DNA of 64,000 nucleotides, taken from NCBI RefSeq assembly GCF_032362555.1, contig NC_083515.1:3197001-3261000 (forward strand). Direction: 5' to 3'. This DNA is from Amyelois transitella (lineage: Eukaryota; Arthropoda; Insecta; Lepidoptera; Pyralidae). Below, piece by piece: positions 35,680 through 46,800 of this stretch (the first letter of the stretch is position 1; each line of letters starts with the position of its first letter). The translations under genes and the position numbers were made by a program. The notes below the pieces were generated by a model. That model worked only from the letters and a program-made list of their open reading frames with translations, was not told the origin of the DNA and did not search any database.

Positions 35680-36007
35680 GGGTGCACCCCGGGCTTCTGT
35701 CTGTCTGTCAGTCTGTGAGGATGGAAACGGGACCAACGCCGCGAGAAAGAAAAATTTGGAGGGACAAAGTAAAGCACAAAAGGTTCCTTTGTCTAAAGCT
35801 GAAGCACAATTATAACAAAATCTGTCGTTGTCAAATCTTGACAGTTGACACGTTGACAGATTGTGCTGTCAGTACAGCAATGTCATTCCGTAACTTGTCT
35901 CGTTTTTGTGTTTTCAGGATTTAATTTTGTAAATTTCTGAAATAAATATGTTTCTTATTTTGCTTCTGCGTTAAAATTAAGTAAAAACATTACCACCGTA
36001 GTTTATC
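35680..36007 (+). promoter_or_regulatory. TSEN54 upstream region
   Basis: Immediately 5' of the inferred TSEN54 start. It contains CTGTCTGTCTGTCAGTCTG near 35,697 and a TGACA/TGTCA cluster at 35,838-35,887 (CTTGACAGTTGACACG, then TTGACAG, GCTGTCAG, ATGTCATT). Similar clusters lie between the other divergent gene pairs. No TATA box stands out, and the transcription start is not identified. Confidence 0.35.
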
Positions 36008-39000
36008 ATGAATAAACCCAGACTACTATCGTAGGTATTTTGTGAATTATAACACGAACATTGAAATTAAATTTAGACTGATAAATAATGAAATTTATGA
36101 TCACCTACCTAACTCTCAGCTTAATATTTTTAGTGGAGAAGAAATAGTCAACAAAGGAGCGACAAAAGCCATTGTCTCTCTGCCAGAAATCGGTCTCAAA
36201 GATGTCACGCCAAACGGGTCTTGGTTAGAGCAAAAACAAATACAATCTGCATTAGATGCCAGAAAACAACTTATAGAAGTAGAAAGGATAGAAAAATGGT
36301 AAATCATCCCTTATTTAATTAGTATAAGTAAATTAAAATTGCGGAATCGTCAGTCATTCCCTTTTTCATATAATAAACACCATATATTATGAGACTGAAA
36401 TCCTAAGAGAGAGAAGAGAGGGATAAATATAAACACTTATTTAAGATTGAAACAAACATTACAGGGGTACCCTAAGCCACGCCATATGGCGGGAAGACCT
36501 CATGCTAGCAGAGGTGACAAAGCAAACCGGTGGGTACTGGCAGTACCTGGGCCACCACAGCGGTAAAGTGCTATACTTGAATCCTGAAGAAGCACTGTAC
36601 TTGATGGAAGTGGTAAGTGACCATATACTTTATTCCATGGGTTCATCTAGAAACTGTGATATCTCTTACTTTGATACGTCTTATCTTCTCACTCTCTTTT
36701 GCTTTGGTTTACCTAGGAGATAGAAATATAAGACATATGTTTGAGAGATGTCAAGATATCTGTAAACAATTGCTGCAGTTACCTAATAAATATATTATTT
36801 TTTTGCGCCTTTTCAAACTTTGTGAATAATCCCACTGATGAAGTTAATGTTTATTAAGACAATCCAAGTTTTAATTATTGTATGACTTTCCCATGTCTTT
36901 GTGTGTACGCTGTACAATTTCACTTTCAGCAGGAACTTGCTTTTTAACTGTAAGAACTTTGGACACAAGACTAGTATTGTTGTGTTACTATTGGAAATGT
37001 GATTAAATGACAATGAAGAGACTTTAAATATTGTTAGTGATATAGTCTGTGCCCAAGCGCATAGCATTGGTATATGAGTATATATATACTTGGGCTGTAT
37101 CAGCCTATAGTTTACTTCTAAAACCTTTAACAAATTCTTTTACTCAAAACTTGATGTGCTAGCATTTTCTTTACTCTTTTTTTCAGAACTGCCTACATCT
37201 TCAGTTCAATGATGTCACAGTGTCCCTGCAGCAAGCTTATTCTTTACTTCTTCGTGGCCAAGTGTCCATCTTGCAATACAAAGTATATGCCTCTCTAAGT
37301 AGATTAGGATATAAAATATTTAGATTTATTGAACCTAAGACAGGAAATGAAACAAATTTAGATACACTTGAAAAAGTCAAAGTTAATGTCATTAACAATG
37401 ATAATGATAAATCTAAAGTAAATACTGAAGCAAAAATTGTATCTGACAATTCTGATGAAGTTATTGTAAATAATAAGCAAAACGATTTTGATTTAGAAAA
37501 TGCTACTACTGATGTTAAAAGTGATGATGTAGTTTTTAAAGAGAGTGAAGTTCCTCATGATGAAAATATGGAAGAGACTGCAGCTGAAAATATAATTTTT
37601 GAGGCAAATGATCTGGCAATAGTTAAGGGTAAGTTGTATTAAGTTGATAATTCTTTGATTGCTTATATAGTTAAAAGTTAATGTCATCGTCATCAATGAG
37701 AGTTTGTTGGTTGAACAGTCTAGGTATTTAATTGAAAAAGCATAAAACATCAACAAACCTACATGGTCAAGCAACTTGATGTGTAACAATGATTCAATAT
37801 GAGTTTGTTTCCCCTGAAAAGATTACAGAGGTCAGATGGGTGTAAAAATCTGACTAGCCTTACCACAAATCGTGGTCACAGTCGCAGACTCGAGAGAGGT
37901 GAAAATGTGACCAAGAATAACACCAGGAGGATGATGAGATTAACTAGTAAATACTAGTACTAAACTAGTAAAGTAGTACTAAACTTCACAATTGTTATCT
38001 TGTAGTTATATGCTACCAAAAATTATAAGGTGAAGATTTATCTTTTTCATAACTGATTTCAGATAATGAGATTCAAATTATGGCACAGAATGAGTCTATG
38101 GAAACTGATAGTGACAAGATTGTAAATTGTGGTGAGTAGTTATTGTCTAGTGATGAGTTATAATCATGCTTAGTGTTACCACAAAATAATGACATATATC
38201 TAGAAACGTTAAGGTTATGTAAGTACGTTAGAATTCAATTGATATCTTGAAATATGCACCATGTTACTCTTCAACAACCAACAAAGCGAGGTTTCTAATG
38301 AAAGAAACTCTTGCACCAGAACTCTCTTTGCTTAGTTTGAGCCATTGTGTAGTCTTAATTATAACAATTCTTAATTTTCAGATGAAAACACACCTGCATC
38401 AAACAATGTAAATAATGCAATTAACTCCAATAGTCATAAAGAAACAGTACATGACTCAGAAAATACTGCAAACACTAGTCTAACAAATAATGCCAAAAAT
38501 AACAAAGAAGTTAACAAAATTAATAGTAAAATATTTTTTTTACAAAAGCGCAAACTTAAGAGTCAGAGCCCAAAAGACATCCACAAATATTTCGAAAGCA
38601 TTCCTGAATTAGTACAAAAAGAAACTGTAACAGTCATAGTGCCAACAGAACATTTGCCAGATGGAGTTAATCCTAGGTACGCTAGTTATGAAATCAACTT
38701 AAATAATGTGAGAACAAGAAATAAAAGTTCGTCACAATCAGATACTAATACATTTGCTGCTAATGATAGAACAGGGTATAGAGTAGAAAGCACGCTTTCA
38801 ACTCAGCAAAGCAATAATCAATATTACAATTCTCATGATCGTTTTATTCGCCAACCTTTCTTTAATCAATTCCAGTTTTGGAGGCCACGAACCAATTGGA
38901 ACTCTTTTTCTTATAACATTTTTACCCAAAGGCCGTTTATAAGGAACACGTTTTTCGCAACTAGGTTTCAGTTTTTTCCTAGGCAATTCACAAATTTCAG

Positions 39001-40875
39001 ACCTAGATTTCACTTCTTTCCTAGGAATTTTAATTACGCTAGACCCTCTAACAGTTCTGCAAACACAAGGCCTGATAATAACACAGATTTTACCACAAAC
39101 AACTCTAGTTCTTCTCGCAAACGTACAAGAGATGGAGAACAAATTTTACGTTTGAATACAATAAAGAACTTGGCAGCGAATATTAAAACAAAAAGATTGA
39201 TCCGAGAAAGTATCAATATTGGTATAGTGGAGTTCCTACAAAATCTGATTAGAATTTACAATGGAAGATATCAAACCAGAATTCGTCTCACTGATGATTT
39301 TGAAATTGACGATAATGAGAACATTGTTGAAACAATCACACTTGATGACGATGAAATAGCTGTAAAAATACCAAGAAGAGAAGAAAGTGATTCATTTGAA
39401 GAAAACTTTAGTAGTATTCAACAGATGGCTACTAAATTAAAGGAACTTGAAGATAAAGAGTCAGCTACACCACAACATAGAAGAGCATTATCAAAAGTGG
39501 TCAGAACATTTAACGACTCTTATAACGCAGATATTAATATAAATGAAAGTTATGAAGTTGTGGATCGTCGGCACATAGTTCTAGATTCGAGTTCGGATTC
39601 AGACTGTGTTATAAAAGAAGCCGAAGTTAAGAAAGACACAAAAAAAGTTAGAAAGAAGGTTAGGAATCCTTTCAATTTACTCAAGAACCTTGCTGAGAAA
39701 AGTAGGCAAATAGCTTGTTGTAGCAAAGAAATTGAAGAAATTGCAAATGAAGAAAGTGAAAATAAAGAAGAGAAAGGATATAGCGAAGAAATGAAAAGGT
39801 CATTCAAAAGTTGGCTGCCAAAAAGCGACGATTTCGGTAGAGCTGAAGTTGTGCCTAAAAGTTTAATGCTTGCCCGAATAATCGAAGCTAATAAACAAAC
39901 TTTTTTATATGACTTCGTCAAAACTCAGATTTGCAAGTTTGCAAATTGGTTAGATGTTAAAATATCTTTTCTGGAAAATATGGAATACGCAGCTGCTCTA
40001 TTTAATGATGAACATGTGATGGAAAACAGCCCTGATTGGAACTCTATTATCAAACCAGAAGATTGCAAGGACATGTCTTCTGTGCTAAATAAATTGAGTA
40101 TAATATCTAATAACAGTGATGTTAATCCAGAAACAAGTCTTAGAATAGACTTTGATGTGTACAACAAAGATGTTAAACATTTTAAGAAAAGCAATTTACC
40201 TAAACCTCATTTTAGAATCATTTGTATAAAGTAAGTGTTCCATAATTATTATTTTTTTATTATAAATTTGACACTACACCCTCTTATCATTAGTCCTAGA
40301 TCCTGGAATGGTAAGTTAAGAATGAATAAGCTTCTCCCATACTCCTCAACCTTGCAGGAAAGCCTAACCGTTGGATAGTTTTAACATCAATTTGCCCGAC
40401 TGCTTATTTTTTTCTCTATGTAAGATACAGAATTCTGCTGCATGGTTTCCGGCACTTTAGAATAAAATCACTCCATATCTTTCCCATGGATGTCATAAAA
40501 GCCAACTTAGGGATAAGCTTATAAACTTGGGATTTCCCTTGTAGATGATGGACTTGCATCATGTCACTATTTGAATCTCAATTCCATCTTAAAGCCATAC
40601 ACCTGACGTGGCCTTTCAGGTTTTCAAAACAGTTTGCTCTGACTTGCCCGCGAGAGATATAGTCGTGACTATATGTATGTACGTAGAATAATCAATATTT
40701 TTATTATATTTTCAGGCAATCATCAGAATTCCCTCCCGGGCCAGACGTGGCCGCACTTCACGCCCGACATGGCGACGTGCCTATAGTATTCGCGATTGTA
40801 GGCGCATCTGTGTCCTATCTACAAATAAATCCTGTAAAGTTACCTATGTATATAGCTGAGGAAGAATCCACGTGA
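36008..40875 (+). CDS. TSEN54: tRNA-splicing endonuclease subunit Sen54
   Basis: Structural subunit of the tetrameric nuclear endonuclease that removes tRNA introns. Exons inferred from splice sites and frame: 36008-36030, 36134-36298, 36465-36612, 37187-37628, 38063-38131, 38382-40230, 40716-40875. All junctions are GT-AG, the phases agree, and the total is 2,856 bases (951 aa). The N-terminal domain (residues about 8-165) has the Sen54 signatures GGYWQYLG, LYLNPEEALYLMEV and VSLQQAYSLLL followed by LSRLGYKIFRF. The C-terminal exon gives FPPGPDV and VPIVFAIVGASVSYLQINPV, the Sen54 C-terminal fold. Between them lies a long low-complexity region, including an unusual F/R/N/Q-rich part (about residues 425-510) and an acidic part (about 590-680), making the protein nearly twice the human length (526 aa). 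The first exon is short and was chosen because its phase-2 donor (ATC|GTAGGT) restores SGEEIVNKG. An upstream GTG in the intron frame is not needed. Confidence 0.9.
37800..37935. repeat. Unassigned repeat in TSEN54 intron 4
   Basis: Resembles 18340-18450 (GAGAGGTGAAAATGTGACC, CACCAGGAGGATGATGAG). It lies between exons 37187-37628 and 38063-38131 and does not disturb them. Confidence 0.35.
40440..40686 (+). repeat. Main SINE family copy in TSEN54 last intron
   Basis: Nearly full: head GGTTTCCGGCACTTTAG, CTTTCCCATGGATGTCATAA, CTTATAAACTTGGGATTTCC, CACTATTTGAATCTCAATTC, and the 3' end GATATAGTCGTGACTATATG running into TATGTACG. It ends about 30 bases before the last exon's acceptor at 40715, so it borders the polypyrimidine tract. 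Confidence 0.85.
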
Positions 40876-40947
40876 ATGAAATTTGTATTATGTGTAATAT
40901 ATTGGTGTTTTATAAATAGAAAATATTTAGTTTCAGTTCATTCAGTA

Positions 40948-41020
40948 CTAGCTACCTGCCCCGACTTCGCACGGGTAGAATTTATAGATATAAAGCTTGC
41001 TTGGAAAACCTCTTTTTCCA
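40948..41020 (-). repeat. Helitron-like 3' end, minus strand
   Basis: The complement reads TACCCGTGCGAAGTCGGGGC followed by AGGTAGCTAG, the Helitron terminal signature with CTAG at 40948-40951. The element extends to the right, but its far end is not clear (possibly to about 41,200). Confidence 0.55.
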
Positions 41021-41258
41021 ACATATCAAACAGGAACAAAATCCGTCCACAACTTTCTGAGATTAACGCATACCAACCGACAGATAAGGGGACTATAATA
41101 TGTACTAATGCACACATGTTACAATCGAAAATATATCTTAAAAAAATTATTAACCCCGATTCGAAACCTAAACCCATTCACACTATAACGATGGAATGAA
41201 TTTGCATCATCAGAACAATGAAAATGAAACAAATTTTACCGATTAAAATTTATTTAAC

Positions 41259-41264
41259 AATAAA
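41259..41264 (+). terminator. Candidate TSEN54 polyadenylation signal
   Basis: AATAAA about 385 bases after the TSEN54 stop codon. It is the first canonical hexamer I noticed downstream. If used, the Helitron-like end at 40948 would lie in the 3' UTR. Unproven. Confidence 0.3.
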
Positions 41265-43807
41265 TTGTTATTACAAAAGGTATTTAAAGCTGATATCTTA
41301 CTAAGCGACTACGTGGCACGTGATAAATGGATGGCATAGTGCGAATTTAACTATCTACTTAAAATTAAATCTACATATTGTGCTACTATAAATTTTATGA
41401 GAAACGATATTATGGCATCGGATTTTATGTCTGAAAATTCCAGCCTTGACTAACTCTGTGTGTAAGTTGATTTTTAATAAGATTCCTTACGCACATTACA
41501 TACATATCTCTTCCGTGGAACATTTTCCGTTCAGTGAGAAATTTCACAAACGTTTGGCTTGCCACCGCCATTTCAGTTCAACTTATTTATTTTCAAGTCT
41601 GAACTCTCTGATATGTTAAATTATATTTGATAAAGTCTATTTATATCATGCCTAGGAACATTATCACCTATATTGCGAAAGCAAAAGTATGTAGCAGTTT
41701 TGGTAACTATAGCTAGGAAATTGAGTACAATTCAAGTGTCATCATTTTAAAAAGAAAATGGAACCTCATTTGATGGTTTGCGGTAATGGCTGGAAAAAAA
41801 GTCTAGATGAAAAAAATAAATGGAAAAAAACGAAAGACTTATAAAGAAATAAATTCAGTAGGTACATAGGTAATTATTTAGTTCATCATTTTTAATTCAA
41901 GAATATTATTAAAATGTGTTCCATATTTATATACCTCTATATGATAATATTAGAAATTATAGTGAAAATTACACGGATACTTTGTTATTTATACCGACAC
42001 CACATGTCTTAAAATTACATAGATTAGCAGTACAACAGATTGATTATGACAAAAAGAAAATGTGGCGCCCTGCAGTGGCGTATATTGGTAACCAATTGTG
42101 ACTATTTGCGGGGTTATTGACGACTTTAGCTCTGAGTTGTAGAAAGATAATTACAAAGAAAAAAGATAGGGGTTACGTTTGGGAATAGAGTGAAGAGGGC
42201 TCGCAATTCACGCTACCAAAGGGCTCTACTCATGTTGGATAATTACCGTCCTAGCTTTAGTTAAAAAAAAGTTACAATCCTTCTAATATTACTTATTTAC
42301 CGGCATTATTAACTTAACACTTATATTATATCCTCACTCAACGTTACTTCATTTTTCGTTTACTTAACACAACCATCGTTTTATTTATATCTTGAATTAA
42401 TTTGACAACATTCGCATTGTTTTTACAAATAACATTTCCGTTTTGGGTTGGAAATAAAACTTAAAAAATAAAAATAATATTTACTTATGTATTCATTTGC
42501 CAAAATGAACCTAATAGTGACAGACCTATGTGATAAATAGGTATAGTACGTAAGTACTAAGGTAACAATAAAATATCGTATTGTTGTCAATTAAATCGCC
42601 TTATTACGGTTTTTCTTAATCAAAATTTACAATGTATTAAATAATTACATACCTATATGACATTGAATTTGAATATTATATCGACATTTTAACAATATAA
42701 ATTAATGTAAAATCGAATTCGAATCAAGAAAAAAATTGAAATTAATTAGAATTTTATACAAGGATATTTAACAAAAAAAATTTGAACTCGGTTTCTTTCA
42801 CAAAAAATCTATATTTTTTGTTTCAAGTACCTATAGTGTAGTAAGTGAGTATCACAGAAAAGAAAATCTAAGATGATAAAAAATATGTTAAAATAAATAT
42901 TCTAATATATATAAAATTGAAAAATACTTACAGAAGGTGACTTATTAAAAAAAAAATGCTTGACCCAATTGGGACTTAATACAATCAACCGCTCGAGTTC
43001 ACGATTATTTTTAATATACTTAATATACTTATATTTAGCAGATTAAATTACATTGTTCAAACATTGGCTACATTTTCAACAGCAGACCAAAACGCAGCTA
43101 TTTACTAAATTATCCTTCTGATACGGACTGTATATACGTTAAAAGCTACCAAAATTATGAACCTAGCAATTGTACTCTATTACTTAAATGAATAAGTCCA
43201 TAATCGTATAAATTATGTAGGTAGTCGAAAAATCTTAAAAATGATATAAATGGAACACTTATGAGGAATGCTCAATCGCCTAGGAACTGGAAAGCGCCTA
43301 CGTTAAATTAGTAACTTATTATAGTTACCTTTATCACTAATCTAGCTTGTTCCCGCGACTTCGTCCGCCTTAAATCCCTACAAACTTACGTCGATATGCA
43401 TTGATTACCAATGTTACCTAGTTTTACACAAAAAATAAGGTGTCACCATTTTTTCACGATATTTTGTTAATATGTCCACCACGTTTTCCTTTTTAATCCT
43501 TTTATAAGTTAAAGACTAAAAGTCTCTTGTTATATTCGCAATTCTTCACTCAGGAAGCTGGGACATTCAGAAAAAAATATAGCTATGAAAAAAGTGGTCT
43601 TCCTATGCAGAAGTACCTACATATTTTTTAATTCAAGGAACTGTATTGTGTCATGTTTCTTTTGTGCCATAAAGAGTTTGCACGCTTAAGACAAAATAGG
43701 CTAGGTACTCACAAATAGTATACCAATAAAAATCATAGTCCTATACCTATTCCGATATTTATGGACCTTGTTGACTCTCAGACAAAACTTAGAACTTAAA
43801 ATACAGA
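41265..43807. other. Intergenic between two convergent genes
   Basis: Very AT-rich, without a supportable coding exon. A minus-strand Helitron-like end lies at 43342-43400 (CTAGCTTGTTCCCGCGACTT, then CGTCCGCC). The ORF at 41916-42101 has no recognisable content. Confidence 0.45.
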
Positions 43808-46800
43808 CTAAGGCCAGCCAAAATTGATACCGGACAATTGATAAAACCGTTCATTGAATGGCCTGTAGAAATCCCTTAGTCTCTCAATGGCGACGGGGTC
43901 GATATGTGGGTGATTCCTGCCTTTGGTCTTCCCGAGGCAGTGCGGAGTGGAATGTACCTCGGATTTGAGGAGGCAAGGGAATCCTTTCGTCGAGTTAAAA
44001 TAGAAATTCTTCTCGGTGATCACCCTCTTTAGGCCTAGGAAATCCTGAAATATAAAGTACTTTGCATAGAGGTGATAAAAAATCTAATAATGTCCCCTAA
44101 AAGACGTGACCATGATTTACATATTTTAAAACATGTAAATAGTATGCTTAAATAATAACTTTTCTTCATAACTAGGGTTCTTGAACTCCAGAAACCAGTG
44201 GCACAGTGACAAGCCTTTAACCATTAATCAAAATAAGAATCTGCAGAACATCCTTTACTATTTAATGGGAATCTGCTGAATGCCCTTCTTCTATTAAAAG
44301 GAAATCCATTACCCATCTACTACCGCCCAGTGAAGATGAGTAGAAGAGTAAATTACGTGAACCCTCTTCATTTCCGCCGCTAGATCCAGCAGCTCTCCAT
44401 TGATCAATTGTAGCCTTAACCTTGGGAACCTCTTCATCCATCGCCTCTAAAGTCTGCACTACACTTCAAGCTAAAAGAAGCTCATCCAATACTGATAACA
44501 TTCCCCTAAATTAGTATCTCCAACGTTGTATCATTGGTTACACTGATGATCGACGCACTTCTTCGAGTGGGAGACTTGTAAGACAACGGCGAGTATTGTT
44601 TGGGCAAAATGTCAGACTGGAGGACATTTCGATCATGACCAGAGATCGGAATAGGTAGATTGATTTTATGTACTTGCATCATGAATTACCATAGAAAGCA
44701 TAACATGGATAAGCCTCTTTTCCGGGATTCCATTTCAGTACTTACACTTACAGTAAACTACATTGTCCGCGGGTAACATAGGACTACAATTTACGTGAAC
44801 GAAGTCGGGGGAAAACAGCTACCAATAATATATTCTTCATCCCACTTGTTCATTCTGGAAAAAATCTTAATAATTTACAAATCCCGCAATCCCGGGCGGA
44901 AGCATGTCCATATTAATATATATGTTTCAGTTCATTGACCCCAATTCAATCTACCTATTCCGATCTTTAATCATGACCAAGTAAATAATACCTGAACCCT
45001 CTTCATTTCCGCCGCTGGATCAGTGATCAGCCTCTCGCCATTGATCAGTAGAAGCCTGGATCTTGGGAATCTTCTCAGCCATCGCCTCAAAGGTCTGCAG
45101 TACACTCCGAGCCTGACCGGCGGCCATGATGCGTTGACTACCGACCACGGAACTCCGTCCCAACCGACTGTGCTGTTCACGAGCGCTAAATCTTCGAATC
45201 TTGGTAGGCTGGGTCTTTTGCTGTAAATAAATCAAAAATTTTGCTGATTATTTAATTTCATAATACATAGATCATGGATGGTTATCTTATAGGGTAAAGT
45301 CAGGATAGATGCCGCAGTGGGATAGGTGCCTCGTTTTCTAGAACTCATATTTCCCAAATAGCTACCTACGTTTTAATAAGTTAAAACGGGAGCGAAGTCT
45401 CCGCACACCTCAATCCCTGCAAGTGCGTCGCTGAAAGTGGACGTATTTCGCTCGTGTGTGCAATAATCTCCGCAGCTAACGTGTCAAACAGCTCGGACTT
45501 TATTTATGTAAGTATTTACAGCTTCATAACTTTACAAGTACTAATTAGTTCCATATAATTTTTGTTATACCAGTACACAGGTTATTAAATTACACATCCA
45601 TATTAAGATAGTTGTTGTTTTGTGTTTATTTTATTAAAAATATATAAGGGCATCTATCCATATCAAAAAGGATAGTTGCCTTGATTTTTCGCGGTATAGG
45701 TGCCCCTAACAGTGTCTATCCCTCATATCTTTATACATTATAAATTAATATATTTTCTATGTTTTATAATTTTTCTTGCATTAGTTTTTAGATACCTAGC
45801 ATACAAGAAAAAGAAACACCTTCAAAATTTTTGGTCGAAGCATCACCAATACCACAAATTCCTTTAACAATGTCTAAAAGGGTAAAACAATCTGCAGATA
45901 TTCTTAATACAGAAGAAAAAAATAAAAAAAAGAACTATACATATTGCTGAATGAAAAAAATTACAAATACAAACTATGTTAGATAAAAAAAAAGAATAAA
46001 ACTGAAAAGAAAGTAAAAACTAATTAAAACAAGACTGATACTAAAGAAAAAGGAAAATTAAAGGAGGCAAACAAAGAAACCAAAGATAAAGAGCGAGTTA
46101 AGAGAGTTTATAAAAGAAAAAGGAGAAATACTTATTATAAAGATGACTACAGTGAGACTGATTTTAGTGAGAAAGAAAATTATAATTAAGTTAAAGTAAG
46201 TAAAGGAAGAGGAGCTCAAAAAAGACAAAGTATTTATAATTCAAGTAGTGATGGTGGAGATTATCCACTAATTAATTGTAAAACGAAAGGAAAGAAAACC
46301 AAAGGTTTACCTGTTAAGAAAACTAACAAAGACAAACAAAAAAGCTTTGAAGATTGAAACGAAATAAAAAGTTCACGTAAAGGCATATCATTTTAAGTTC
46401 AAATAGCAAAACTGAAGATAAACCAGCTACTTACTCTAAAATGATAGAAGAGAAATGTAAAGATTTGTCTGTGAAGAAAAATAAGAGAGAAAAGCACGGT
46501 AGCTCTAAACATACAGATGATAATAATTGCATAGAATGCTTTGACAGCTATGAAAATACAAAATCGAAATCCGATTGGATTCAGTGCATTTCATGACAGA
46601 AGTGGTTGCATGTAACCTGCACACCATACACAAATTATTGCTCAAGATGTGGAAAAGAGAGATTCTGAGTACATGTTGATTTTTAAACTTTTATTACTTA
46701 CTATTAAAAATTGTTCATTCTTTATGATTATTTTACTTGAAGATAATTTACATAACATGTTGATTGATATGCCTCAATAAAACAAATTTTAATCATGCAT

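Noticed and set aside
36042-36302. 86-codon frame as the natural start of TSEN54
   Set aside because: It begins at GTG inside what fits a short intron. The ATG at 36008 with a phase-2 donor at 36030 and the acceptor at 36133 gives the conserved SGEEIVNKG without a non-ATG start.
44262-44459. 65-codon minus-strand ORF as an expressed exon
   Set aside because: It is a frame-shifted reading of the decayed exon-5 copy; the true frame holds stops.
45020-45235. Minus-strand ORF beginning [12 protein letters not shown] as the coding frame of exon 5
   Set aside because: The frame that gives [15 protein letters not shown] and continues from exon 4 through the split Ser codon is the family sequence; the other frame is a shadow.
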